From an uncultured bacterium (lineage in GTDB: Bacteria > Chloroflexota > Anaerolineae > J036 > Brachytrichaceae), in the NCBI GenBank assembly GCA_903921365.1, contig CAIXPS010000565.1, forward strand, positions 1 through 37,476: a stretch of 37,476 nucleotides of DNA, given 5' to 3'. The translations under genes were made by a program, and so were the position numbers. The notes beneath the pieces were generated by a model. The model ran no database searches and was not told the DNA's origin. It saw nothing but the letters and a program-made list of their open reading frames with translations. Positions 24,961 through 32,325 of this stretch are shown piece by piece (position 1 is the stretch's first letter; the number at the start of each line of letters is the position of its first letter).

Positions 24961-26844
24961 TTATCGCAGGCCGCTGACACACTGGCCGAGTTTGAGCATG
25001 TTGCCCGCGTTGCAGGGCTGCAGGATAAAGCCCGCCAGCCCCACGATGAGTAGCAGGACGGCGATCATCTTCACAATGTCGCGCCAGCCGATGCCAAGGA
25101 GTTGCAGGCGCTGCATCAACGGCGTGCTTGCGTAGCGTCCCGTCCCGCGCAGGAACAAAGGCATGAGAACGCCCGTCAGCAGGCCGAAGGTCAGCGCTGC
25201 CAGCGGCGTGTGCATCGTCGCTGGAATGGACGCGGGTAACCGGCCCATAAGAACTATCGCCGACAGCCACGCGATGCTGTTGACCAGCAACCATGCCAGT
25301 GCGAACAGACCCGGCGCCCGGCTGTAGAGCAGCGCCGCTTGTGTTGCAGCCATCAACAGAATGGTGGATGACCCCGGCAACGGAATGCCAAAAGCGCGGT
25401 CGATGATCGTTCCCGCCGTGATGGCAAGCGCAGTGAGAAACGCCCACCAGGGCGCCTCGCGCAAGCGCCTGCGCGCGACAAGCCACTGCATTAACCCGAC
25501 TATGCCGCCATAGACGGTAGCGATCAGCAGTTGCGCAGACGCGTCGCTGGCGCGCGCGCTCAACGGGTCAACGATCAGCGCCCCGGCCAGCCACGTGATG
25601 ATCGTCGCTATCATCCATCCGACCCAGAGCGGGATGGCGACGCCTTGAATAGCATCGATCACTCTCTGGCCACGAGCGGCAATCGAGGCGGGAATCTTCA
25701 GGTCGGGCAGTTGAATCCGCGGCAGGCGCAGTCCCTCGCTGGGGCTGTTAGGGCCATGGCGGCGGCGGACGGTTTGCCAGCGGGACCGCATGCGCGTCGC
25801 AGTCCCGCTGTTGGCGTCCATGCCAGGGATTGTCAGCGGGTGCGGGTTAGGGGCGTTGCAACGCGGACAGAAGCGCAGGTGTACCGAGAAGATATGGCCA
25901 TTGGCGCAGGGGATCAACGCTTTTTCCGCGTCGTCCAGCGCCTCCACCCATTCGTCCGGCGTGGGACGTTCGCGCGGGGCAGTATGTCCATCGACGAAAC
26001 AGCGCTGGAACAGTTCGACCACGCGCGGATGCAGGATGTTCAACGGCGGCATGTTTGGTGGCGGCGCCACTGGCCCGCCCGACCCGCTCATATACGGGTA
26101 CCAACCCTGCTTGATGCGATCCTCGATCGACGGCGGGTCGCCCGCGCCGAGCCACTGGGCGCGAAACGGGTGGCTGCCGTCCATCAGCAATTGGAAGACG
26201 AGCACGCCCAGCCCGAAGCAGTCGTGCTCGGGTTTGCGCGGCAGGTCGCGGAAAGTCTTGCCCTGCAGTTCGGGCGGGGTGTATTCGGGCTTGCCCACCG
26301 GGCAGTAGAACATGCGCCCATGCGCGTGCACCTGAAACGAATCCGTGTCGATCAGTGTGACGAGCGCGCGTGGCGTGACCAGCACATTGCTCTCGTTCAG
26401 GTCGCCGACGACGTAGTTCTTGTCGTGAAGCGCTTTGAGCGCCTTGGCCAGATTGCGGGCGGTGCGGTGCTGGTAGCGCCAGTCGAAGCCGGGCAGGATG
26501 CGCGCGCGAATACGCGGGTTAAACACCCCCAGCAGTGAGGCCGCGTTGGTGATGTGCGGCATGAGATACCCGGCGAGTTGACCGGGCGGGTTGTATAGCA
26601 GATCGAGCGGCCAGGCAATGCTTGCATGCGTCGCACCGTTGGTTTTGCCAGAGAGGAGTCCCGGATCATCCGGAGGGTGGTTTTTCATCCACGCCAGCTT
26701 GTCCGCGTAATCCTGTGGCGGGTGCGTGTACAGCTTGGCGATCAGCCCGGGCTGGGCCGGCACAGGATAGACGGCGCCTTCACCGCCCCGGCTGAGTTCC
26801 GGGCCGAGCGTGACTGGTTTGCGCGCGGAGTCGTAGACGAGCAT
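24961..26844 (-). CDS. Membrane-anchored protein kinase-like protein
   Basis: A 627-residue protein. A kinase fold fills about 1-310: glycine loop SRGGEGAVY (18-26), ATP lysine K37 in IAKLY, catalytic loop GDLNESN with D148 and N153 (replacing HRD...N), and metal-binding D166 in LIDTDSF (replacing DFG). So key residues remain although the signature words differ, as in the YegI/TerY-linked kinase group. Next come a CxxxH...CxxC zinc-ribbon-like piece (CANGHIFSVHLRFCPRCN), a basic linker, and five or so hydrophobic helices at about 400-620. Such kinases often sit with PP2C phosphatase and VWA genes; none is here, and it is convergent with the MoxR operon. Target unknown. Confidence 0.82.
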   Translation of the reverse strand: MLVYDSARKPVTLGPELSRGGEGAVYPVPAQPGLIAKLYTHPPQDYADKLAWMKNHPPDDPGLLSGKTNGATHASIAWPLDLLYNPPGQLAGYLMPHITNAASLLGVFNPRIRARILPGFDWRYQHRTARNLAKALKALHDKNYVVGDLNESNVLVTPRALVTLIDTDSFQVHAHGRMFYCPVGKPEYTPPELQGKTFRDLPRKPEHDCFGLGVLVFQLLMDGSHPFRAQWLGAGDPPSIEDRIKQGWYPYMSGSGGPVAPPPNMPPLNILHPRVVELFQRCFVDGHTAPRERPTPDEWVEALDDAEKALIPCANGHIFSVHLRFCPRCNAPNPHPLTIPGMDANSGTATRMRSRWQTVRRRHGPNSPSEGLRLPRIQLPDLKIPASIAARGQRVIDAIQGVAIPLWVGWMIATIITWLAGALIVDPLSARASDASAQLLIATVYGGIVGLMQWLVARRRLREAPWWAFLTALAITAGTIIDRAFGIPLPGSSTILLMAATQAALLYSRAPGLFALAWLLVNSIAWLSAIVLMGRLPASIPATMHTPLAALTFGLLTGVLMPLFLRGTGRYASTPLMQRLQLLGIGWRDIVKMIAVLLLIVGLAGFILQPCNAGNMLKLGQCVSGLR

Positions 26845-26956
26845 GCCTGGGCTGAGTGTAACCGCAAATCGTCACGACTGTTCTGTGACGATCGTCGCTC
26901 GCGTCTCGCGTAAAAGTCGCCGTTTGGGATACACTGCTAATTAGAGGACAGACGAT

Positions 26957-28219
26957 ATGGCAAAGCGTAAAGCAACAGCAAAACAGATCCGCGTGGGCGT
27001 GATCGGTGTCGGGCGCGGACAGTCGTTCATGCGTCAGGCGCCCTATGCAGGAATGGAACTTGTCGCTATCTGCGACACATGGGAAGAACGGCTGCGCAAA
27101 GTGGGCGAGGAACTCGGCGTCGCCACGTACACCGACTACGACCAGTTCCTGCAGCACGACATGGACGCCGTCATCACGGCGAACTACTTTCACCAGCATG
27201 CGCCATTTGCAATCAAGGCGCTCCGCGCAGGCAAGCATGTCATGAGCGAAACCTCCGCATGCAAGACGCTGGCCGAAGGCGTCGCGCTGATCCGCGAGGT
27301 GGAGAAGAGCGGCAAAATCTACATGTTGGCGGAGAACTACCCCTATACCGCCGTCAACATCGAAATGCGCCGGCGGTACCAGAACGGGGAAATCGGCGAC
27401 GCGTTGTATGCCGACGGTGAGTACAACCACCCCATGGCGTTGGATGATGTAATGCGCATCTCGCCGGGGTTGACGCACTGGCGCAACAATCTCCCCTCAA
27501 CCTACTACTGCACCCACGCACTCGCGCCGTTGATGAGCGCGACGGACACATGGCCGGTGTCTGTCAATGGACTATCCATCGCCACACCCGAAGGCTATAT
27601 CCCGCTCAGCCCGCGCCGCGGTGATATCGGCGCGGTCATCCTATGCCGCATGGACAATGGCGCCGTGTTCAAACTGTTCCAGACTGGCGTGCCGGGGCAC
27701 AGCATCTGGTATCGCATCCACGGCACGCGCGGATTAATGGAGCATACGCGCGGCCCTGGTTACTGGGGGCCGGGACAACTGCGCATCGCCCATGATCCAT
27801 GGGAACTGCGGCCCGATGAGGTTACTGAACAGACCTACCTGCCGGACTTCCCCGAATGGGCGCAGGACGCGGCTCGCACCGGGCACGGCGGCGGCGATTA
27901 CTTCACCACATATCACTTCGGCGAGGCGATCCGCAGCGGCAAGCCCCCCTACCTCGATGTCTATCGCGGCGTGGCGATGTCCATCGTCGGCATCCTAGCA
28001 TGGAAGAGCGCGTTGCAGAATGGCGCGCCGTTCGCCGTGCCCGATTTTCGGGACGAGAAGCAACGCCAGCAGTATGCGGACGACCACTGGTCGCCCTTTC
28101 CTGAGGATGCCGGCCCTGGCCAGCCACAACCCAGCATACGGGGCAACATCAAACCCAGCGCCGCGGCGATCCGCTATGCCCGCAAGATATGGAAGGAGAT
28201 CGGGTACAAAGAACAGTGA
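26957..28219 (+). CDS. Gfo/Idh/MocA-family oxidoreductase
   Basis: A 420-residue NAD(P)-dependent oxidoreductase. The Rossmann motif GVIGVGRGQS lies at 14-23. The usual EKP motif, whose lysine is catalytic, is replaced by SETSACKT (E98, T99), so the classical lysine is missing; the C-terminal GHGGGDYF segment resembles the GH109-like branch. It could oxidise a sugar or polyol, or act as an NAD-dependent glycosidase. GAGGA precedes the ATG, and TACACT at about 26929-26934 is a possible -10. It is followed by the repeat array and then the glycyl radical enzyme on the same strand, suggesting but not proving a shared pathway. Confidence 0.87.
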   Translation: MAKRKATAKQIRVGVIGVGRGQSFMRQAPYAGMELVAICDTWEERLRKVGEELGVATYTDYDQFLQHDMDAVITANYFHQHAPFAIKALRAGKHVMSETSACKTLAEGVALIREVEKSGKIYMLAENYPYTAVNIEMRRRYQNGEIGDALYADGEYNHPMALDDVMRISPGLTHWRNNLPSTYYCTHALAPLMSATDTWPVSVNGLSIATPEGYIPLSPRRGDIGAVILCRMDNGAVFKLFQTGVPGHSIWYRIHGTRGLMEHTRGPGYWGPGQLRIAHDPWELRPDEVTEQTYLPDFPEWAQDAARTGHGGGDYFTTYHFGEAIRSGKPPYLDVYRGVAMSIVGILAWKSALQNGAPFAVPDFRDEKQRQQYADDHWSPFPEDAGPGQPQPSIRGNIKPSAAAIRYARKIWKEIGYKEQ

Positions 28220-28234
28220 TCGCGTGAGGGTGAC

Positions 28235-28663
28235 CGGGATGACACACGGGTCATCCCCTACGCGCATAAACGCGACGACACATACGTCATCCCCCCCACG
28301 TAGATGCGAACCCGTGTGTTCGCCCGGTGTGATGGCGAGACGAGGAACGGGATGACACACGGGTCATTCCCCACGCGCATAAACGCGACGACACACAGGT
28401 CATCCCCCCCACGTAGATGCGAACCCGCGTGTTCGCCCGATGTGATTGCGAGACGAGGAACGGGATGACACACGGGTCATCCCCTACGCACATAAACGCG
28501 ACGACACATTGGGTCATCCCTCCACGTAGATGCGAACCCGCGTGTTCGCCCGGTGTGATGGCATGACGAGGAACGGGATGACACATGGGGCATTCCCTAC
28601 GCGCATAAACGCGACGACACAGAGGTCATCCCCCCCACGTAGATGCGAACCCGCGTGTTCGCC
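28235..28663 (+). repeat. Tandem array of a 113-bp unit, 3.8 copies
   Basis: Units begin at 28235, 28348, 28461 and 28574, each exactly 113 bp apart, and the last stops after 90 bp. They differ by few substitutions. Each unit contains GGGATGAC and GTCATCCC, an 8-bp hairpin, plus CGAAC/GTTCG and CGCG/CGCG pairs; changes in the hairpin arm (GTCATTCC) keep G-U pairing. As 113 is not a multiple of three, overlapping frames across the array are not genes. The array fills most of the 547-nt gap between the Gfo/Idh and glycyl radical enzyme genes. Confidence 0.95.
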
Positions 28664-28781
28664 TAAGGATACCAAGCGTACTTTTCATCTTGCGCCGTGC
28701 GGAAGTCGGATTAATAATGTAGACGGCCTGTGCAATCACAGGCTGTGTCGGCCGTATCTGGCCAGGATGGTATTTACAACA

Positions 28782-30977
28782 ATGAAACAAGGTCATGACG
28801 CTTATCAGCAGCGCATCGATGTGCTTCGCAAGACGAAGATGGAGCACACGGCGCAGAAACTGGAGCAAACGGGTTACTTCAACGTCGACGATGATGGCCG
28901 CATGCCGTGGCCGGAGCCGATTCCGTTCACGCCGAAATCGAACCACCCCTCGGGCGGGTGCTACGGCGCGCGGAGCATCGGCGAAAACTTCCGCGCCTGG
29001 CTCGACGTGCATCCCGTGTACATTCATCCGCAGAGCGCGCTCGCCGGCGGCTGGATCACCTACGTCCCCGGTGTGGGCGGCTGGAAACCCGAAGACCGGC
29101 CAGCCCATCTGCGCCCGCTGCACAAAAAGTACAACCTGCGGCCAGGCATTGGCGCGCAGAACCACCTTGGCCCGGATATGAAGATCGGCCTCGACCTGGG
29201 ATGGGGCGGGTTGCTGGCAAAGATTCGCGAATACCGCGCCCTGAACCAACCCACAGACACCGGCTTCTATGATGCCGAGGAGAACCTCGTGCTGGGCGTG
29301 CAGGACTGGATCAAGCGCCATGTGACCAAGGCGCGCGAGATGGCCGCGGTTGAGAGCGATCCCGCGATACGCGCCAACCTGCTGGCGATGGTCGAAACGA
29401 ACGAGTGGCTGGTCGATCATGCGCCGCGCACGTTGCGCGAGGCGTGTCAGTTCCTCGCCTGGTTCCAGTGCATCGACCGCATGTGGGGCCGCGGCGGCGC
29501 CCTCTCGCAACTCGACGAACTCTTGCGACCTTACTATGAAGCCGATGTGGCTGCGGGCCGACTTGTCGACGATGAGGAGGCTGTGTGGTTTCTCGCCAGC
29601 CTGTTCTTCAACGACACACACTACTCGCAGATCGGCGGGCCGACGCCGGACGGCAGCCGCGACCTGACAAGCGCGATGTCGTTCATCATCCTCGAAGCCA
29701 CGCACCGGCTGAAGATTCCATCCAACATCGCGTTGCGCGTGCATGATGGGCTGAACCCTGAATTGTTCCGCCTCGCGGTGAAGTATCTGTTTGAGGACGG
29801 CACCGGCGTGTGTTACTCATGCTCGAAGGGGCTGGACGAAGGCTATGCCCGCAACGGGGTGCCGATTCAACTGGCGCGCATGCGCGCGAAGGTGGGCTGC
29901 AACTGGACGTGCCTGCCCGGCATCGAGTATCCTATTCAGGACTGCACGCGCCAGTGTCTGACCAAGCCATTCCTGCTGGCCTTTGAAGAGATGATGGCGA
30001 ACGTGGACGCGAATGCGTCGCACAGTATTGATGCATTGTGGGAACGGTACGCGGCGCACCTGGCGATCTCAGTGGACGTGATGAAGCAGGGCTTCGACTG
30101 GCACATGGATCACCACGCGGCGAACCATATCGAGATCGTGCTCAATCTATTCTGTCACGGGCCGATCGAACGCGGGCTGGATGTGTCGGCGGGCGGCGTG
30201 GACATCTACCGCTTGACCTTCGACGGCGTCGGGCTGGCAACCGTGGCCGATTCGTTCGCGGCCATCGAGCAACGCGTGGTCAACGAGAAGCGCCTGACGT
30301 GGGATGAACTGGCCGACTGGCTGGCGCGCGACTTTGGGCGCGGTGACAGCGACCCGGCTGTCGTCAAGGACGGCGAGCGCGTGCGCTTGATGCTGAAGAA
30401 CATCGCTCGCTTTGGCACGGGCAACTCGCGCGCCGACGCATGGGCCAAGCGCATCGAGGAGACGTATGTTGACCTCGTGCGCGGCACGCCCACGGCAAAA
30501 GGCTTCACAGTCATCCCCGGCCTGTTCTCGCACGGCGACGTGATCGGCATCGGCAAGGAACTGAGCGCGACGCCGAACGGGCGGCATGCTGGCGACGCCA
30601 TCTCACACAGCGTCGATCCCGATCCTGGCTTTATGCTCGGCGGCGGGTCAGCGCCAACAGCTAAGTCGAACGCCGTAATAGCGATGCAGCCGGGTTGGGG
30701 CAACAGCGCCCCGCTGCAGATCGACTTCGACAAACACCTGGCGCAGGAGTACGGCGGGGTCGAAGCCATCGAGGCGATGATCAAGACGCACAACGCGCAG
30801 GGCGGCACGCTGGTCAACATCAACGTGATCTCGAAGAAGCAGGTGCTTGAAGCACACGCTGACCCGGAGAAGTATCCCGACCTCGTCGTGCGCGTCACCG
30901 GCTACAGCGCCTACTTCAAGATGCTTTCGCCGGAGTATCGGCAGCAGGTGGTGGATCGCATTCTGGCGGAAGATTAA
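28782..30977 (+). CDS. Glycyl radical enzyme (pyruvate formate-lyase family), unknown substrate
   Basis: A 731-residue protein. The C-terminal glycyl radical loop RVTGYSAYF gives Gly707. The active-site cysteine is most likely C373 in AKVGCNWTCLPG; the family usually has GCVE (dehydratases and C-N or C-S lyases) or CCVS (pyruvate formate-lyase). Here the residue that acts as base in GCVE enzymes is not glutamate, and a second cysteine lies three further (C376). The fold otherwise matches full-length family members. The ATG at 28782 is chosen because the frame upstream enters the repeat array; ATG 28767 is also in frame and cannot be excluded, as neither has a strong ribosome site. No radical-SAM activase is in the window. 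Neighbours (Gfo/Idh, SDR) suggest sugar or polyol metabolism. Confidence 0.88.
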   Translation: MKQGHDAYQQRIDVLRKTKMEHTAQKLEQTGYFNVDDDGRMPWPEPIPFTPKSNHPSGGCYGARSIGENFRAWLDVHPVYIHPQSALAGGWITYVPGVGGWKPEDRPAHLRPLHKKYNLRPGIGAQNHLGPDMKIGLDLGWGGLLAKIREYRALNQPTDTGFYDAEENLVLGVQDWIKRHVTKAREMAAVESDPAIRANLLAMVETNEWLVDHAPRTLREACQFLAWFQCIDRMWGRGGALSQLDELLRPYYEADVAAGRLVDDEEAVWFLASLFFNDTHYSQIGGPTPDGSRDLTSAMSFIILEATHRLKIPSNIALRVHDGLNPELFRLAVKYLFEDGTGVCYSCSKGLDEGYARNGVPIQLARMRAKVGCNWTCLPGIEYPIQDCTRQCLTKPFLLAFEEMMANVDANASHSIDALWERYAAHLAISVDVMKQGFDWHMDHHAANHIEIVLNLFCHGPIERGLDVSAGGVDIYRLTFDGVGLATVADSFAAIEQRVVNEKRLTWDELADWLARDFGRGDSDPAVVKDGERVRLMLKNIARFGTGNSRADAWAKRIEETYVDLVRGTPTAKGFTVIPGLFSHGDVIGIGKELSATPNGRHAGDAISHSVDPDPGFMLGGGSAPTAKSNAVIAMQPGWGNSAPLQIDFDKHLAQEYGGVEAIEAMIKTHNAQGGTLVNINVISKKQVLEAHADPEKYPDLVVRVTGYSAYFKMLSPEYRQQVVDRILAED

Positions 30978-30995
30978 GACTGCCGGATTTCGGAT

Positions 30996-31027
30996 TTGAC
31001 CACGGAAAAGACGGAAGACACGGAAAC
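30996..31027. repeat. Short imperfect 9-10-nt tandem repeat
   Basis: ACCACGGAAAAGACGG followed by AAGACACGGAAACAG is an imperfect repeat of (C/G)ACGGAARA units directly after the glycyl radical enzyme gene. No function is evident. Confidence 0.5.
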
Positions 31028-31047
31028 AGACTTCACCGCGCTGTGGG

Positions 31048-31200
31048 TCACTGGTCATGCTGGGCATTCCGCGTATCAACGGCTTCACGAGCGTCATATT
31101 GCTCAAAAGTCGTCTCAGCAACCGCGACAAGATCATCATCGGTCAGAGACTTATAGGTATCCGCAACATCAGCGTACTGTGGTTGTGATTGCATGCCCAT
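31048..31200 (-). CDS. Small acidic hypothetical protein, possible orphan antitoxin
   Basis: On the minus strand an ATG at 31200 (or 31194) opens a 50-residue frame ending TGA at 31048, with sequence MGMQSQPQYADVADTYKSL, then TDDDLVAVAETTFEQYDARE. The DDDL...AETTFEQYDARE pattern (a short helix with alternating acidic residues) recalls small antitoxins or the leader gene of toxin pairs, but no toxin gene follows and the resemblance is weak. No clear ribosome site is visible before the ATG. It is too short for ordinary gene calling; treat as a candidate. Confidence 0.35.
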   Translation of the reverse strand: MGMQSQPQYADVADTYKSLTDDDLVAVAETTFEQYDAREAVDTRNAQHDQ

Positions 31201-31221
31201 ATATGTGATCATAGCACGCGT

Positions 31222-31281
31222 GAAACCCTGCGGGTGTGGCTATCAAGACCGCGGTACGCCAAGCCACACCCGCAGGGTTTC
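31222..31281. repeat. Perfect 20-bp inverted repeat upstream of the SDR gene
   Basis: The left arm (31222-31241, GAAACCCTGCGGGTG then TGGCT) and right arm (31262-31281) are exact reverse complements, with a 20-nt loop. The core is the same as that of the hairpin at 2569-2622. It sits 13 nt before a TACAAT element, so the right arm overlaps where a -35 box would be. Confidence 0.9.
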
Positions 31282-31293
31282 GTGGTCCCGTCG

Positions 31294-31299
31294 TACAAT
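31294..31299 (+). promoter_or_regulatory. Candidate -10 element for the SDR gene
   Basis: TACAAT, 23 nt upstream of the ATG at 31323; the -35 region would fall in the right arm of the preceding hairpin. Confidence 0.4.
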
Positions 31300-31322
31300 G
31301 CGGACATTCACAGGAGGGCGTT

Positions 31323-32111
31323 ATGAGATTAGAAGGGAAGAACGCAATTGTCACCGGTGGCGCGGCAGGGATTGGCAAGGCTATCGCGATAGCGTTGGCA
31401 AATGAGGGCGCGAACGTGGCGATTGCCGATGTGCAGATGGAGAAGGCGGAAGCCGTTGCTGCGCAGATTCGCGCAGACGGGCTCGCGAGGAAGTCCGTCG
31501 CGATCAAGTGCGATGTCGGCGATAGCGCGCAGGTGGATCGCATGGTGGCGCAGGCGGTTGCGGACCTTGGCGGGGTGCATATCCTCGTCAACAACGCGGC
31601 GATCATCTCCGATGGGTCGTTCTGGAACGTCAGCGACGAAACCTGGAATCGGTTGATCCGCAACAACCTCTCCAGCGTGTTCTATTGCTCGCGCGCCGTC
31701 GCGCGCGTGTTGATCGCGCAGAAGCAGGGCGGGCGCATCATCAACATGTCGTCGATCCACGCCACGCTCTCCGAGCCGTCGGCGGGGCCGTACACGGCGG
31801 CCAAGGGCGGCATCGAGGCGCTCTCGCGCACGATGGCGACCGAACTCGCGCCATACAAGGTCAACGTGAACTGTGTGGCGCCAGGCGCGACCTTCAGCGA
31901 ACTGACCACGCCGATGTACACTGAGGCGGTTAAGCAGGCGCTGTTTCAGCGCGTGCCGATGAAAGAGATTGCGCAACCCGAGTGGATCGCCGCCGGCGTG
32001 GTATTCCTCGCCTCGGACGAGTCGCGCTACATGACCGGCCAGGTGCTCACCATTGATGGCGGCTATGTCATGGATGGCAGCCTGCCGGGCGCGAAGTACT
32101 GGACTGAATAA
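31323..32111 (+). CDS. SDR-family NAD(P)-dependent oxidoreductase
   Basis: A 262-residue classical short-chain dehydrogenase. The cofactor motif TGGAAGIG is at 11-18, NNAA at about 90-93, catalytic serine in NMSS (143-144), and YTAAK with Y157 and K161. The C-terminal LTIDGGYVMDG is also typical. The ATG at 31323 has a strong AGGAGG site; an upstream in-frame start at 31236 lies in the hairpin and is rejected. It follows the glycyl radical enzyme by 345 nt on the same strand, likely with its own promoter. Substrate could be a sugar, polyol or 3-oxoacyl compound; FabG-like annotations are common but not specific. Confidence 0.93.
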   Translation: MRLEGKNAIVTGGAAGIGKAIAIALANEGANVAIADVQMEKAEAVAAQIRADGLARKSVAIKCDVGDSAQVDRMVAQAVADLGGVHILVNNAAIISDGSFWNVSDETWNRLIRNNLSSVFYCSRAVARVLIAQKQGGRIINMSSIHATLSEPSAGPYTAAKGGIEALSRTMATELAPYKVNVNCVAPGATFSELTTPMYTEAVKQALFQRVPMKEIAQPEWIAAGVVFLASDESRYMTGQVLTIDGGYVMDGSLPGAKYWTE

Positions 32112-32325
32112 GCCTGTCTGCGTGGGATATCTGATCGCTCACGCCGAGATCGCGGTCGCGCGAATCGATTGTGATCAGAAACAGAGCGCACGGTGGATAA
32201 CTGACGGCGTTTTTCACCGTGCGGCGTAATAATTGTGCGAAATGGGTGGATAACCCTGTATAAATCTGTGGATGCGTGTGGATAACTCAGGAACTCAAAA
32301 TTCCAAATAACGCGTTTCCGGTTGA
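32112..32325. other. Convergent intergenic region with DnaA-box-like cluster and hairpin
   Basis: Four same-direction DnaA-box-like 9-mers lie here: GGTGGATAA at 32192-32200 and 32245-32253 (one mismatch each), TGTGGATGC at 32267-32275 (two mismatches), and a perfect TGTGGATAA (reverse of TTATCCACA) at 32277-32285. A GCACGGTG/CACCGTGC hairpin (32188-32222) encloses the first box. The region is AT-richer than its flanks from 32220 on. Neither dnaA, dnaN nor other origin-marker genes are nearby, so this may be a DnaA-binding locus rather than the origin. No gene fits in it. Confidence 0.6.

Noticed and set aside
25531-26538. A 335-codon plus-strand frame over the kinase gene
   Set aside because: Arg/His/Gln-rich translation without domains, antisense to conserved kinase motifs.
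28258-28586. Small proteins encoded across the 113-bp repeats
   Set aside because: The frames change from unit to unit because 113 is not divisible by three, and the same words recur in every frame; they are artefacts of the repeat.
28235-28663. CRISPR array
   Set aside because: The 113-bp units are near-identical throughout with no unique spacers, the period is too long, and there are no cas genes.
32112-32325. Definite chromosomal replication origin
   Set aside because: DnaA-like boxes are present, but no dnaA, dnaN, gidA or rpmH lies nearby and skew cannot be measured from one window, so only a DnaA-binding cluster is claimed.
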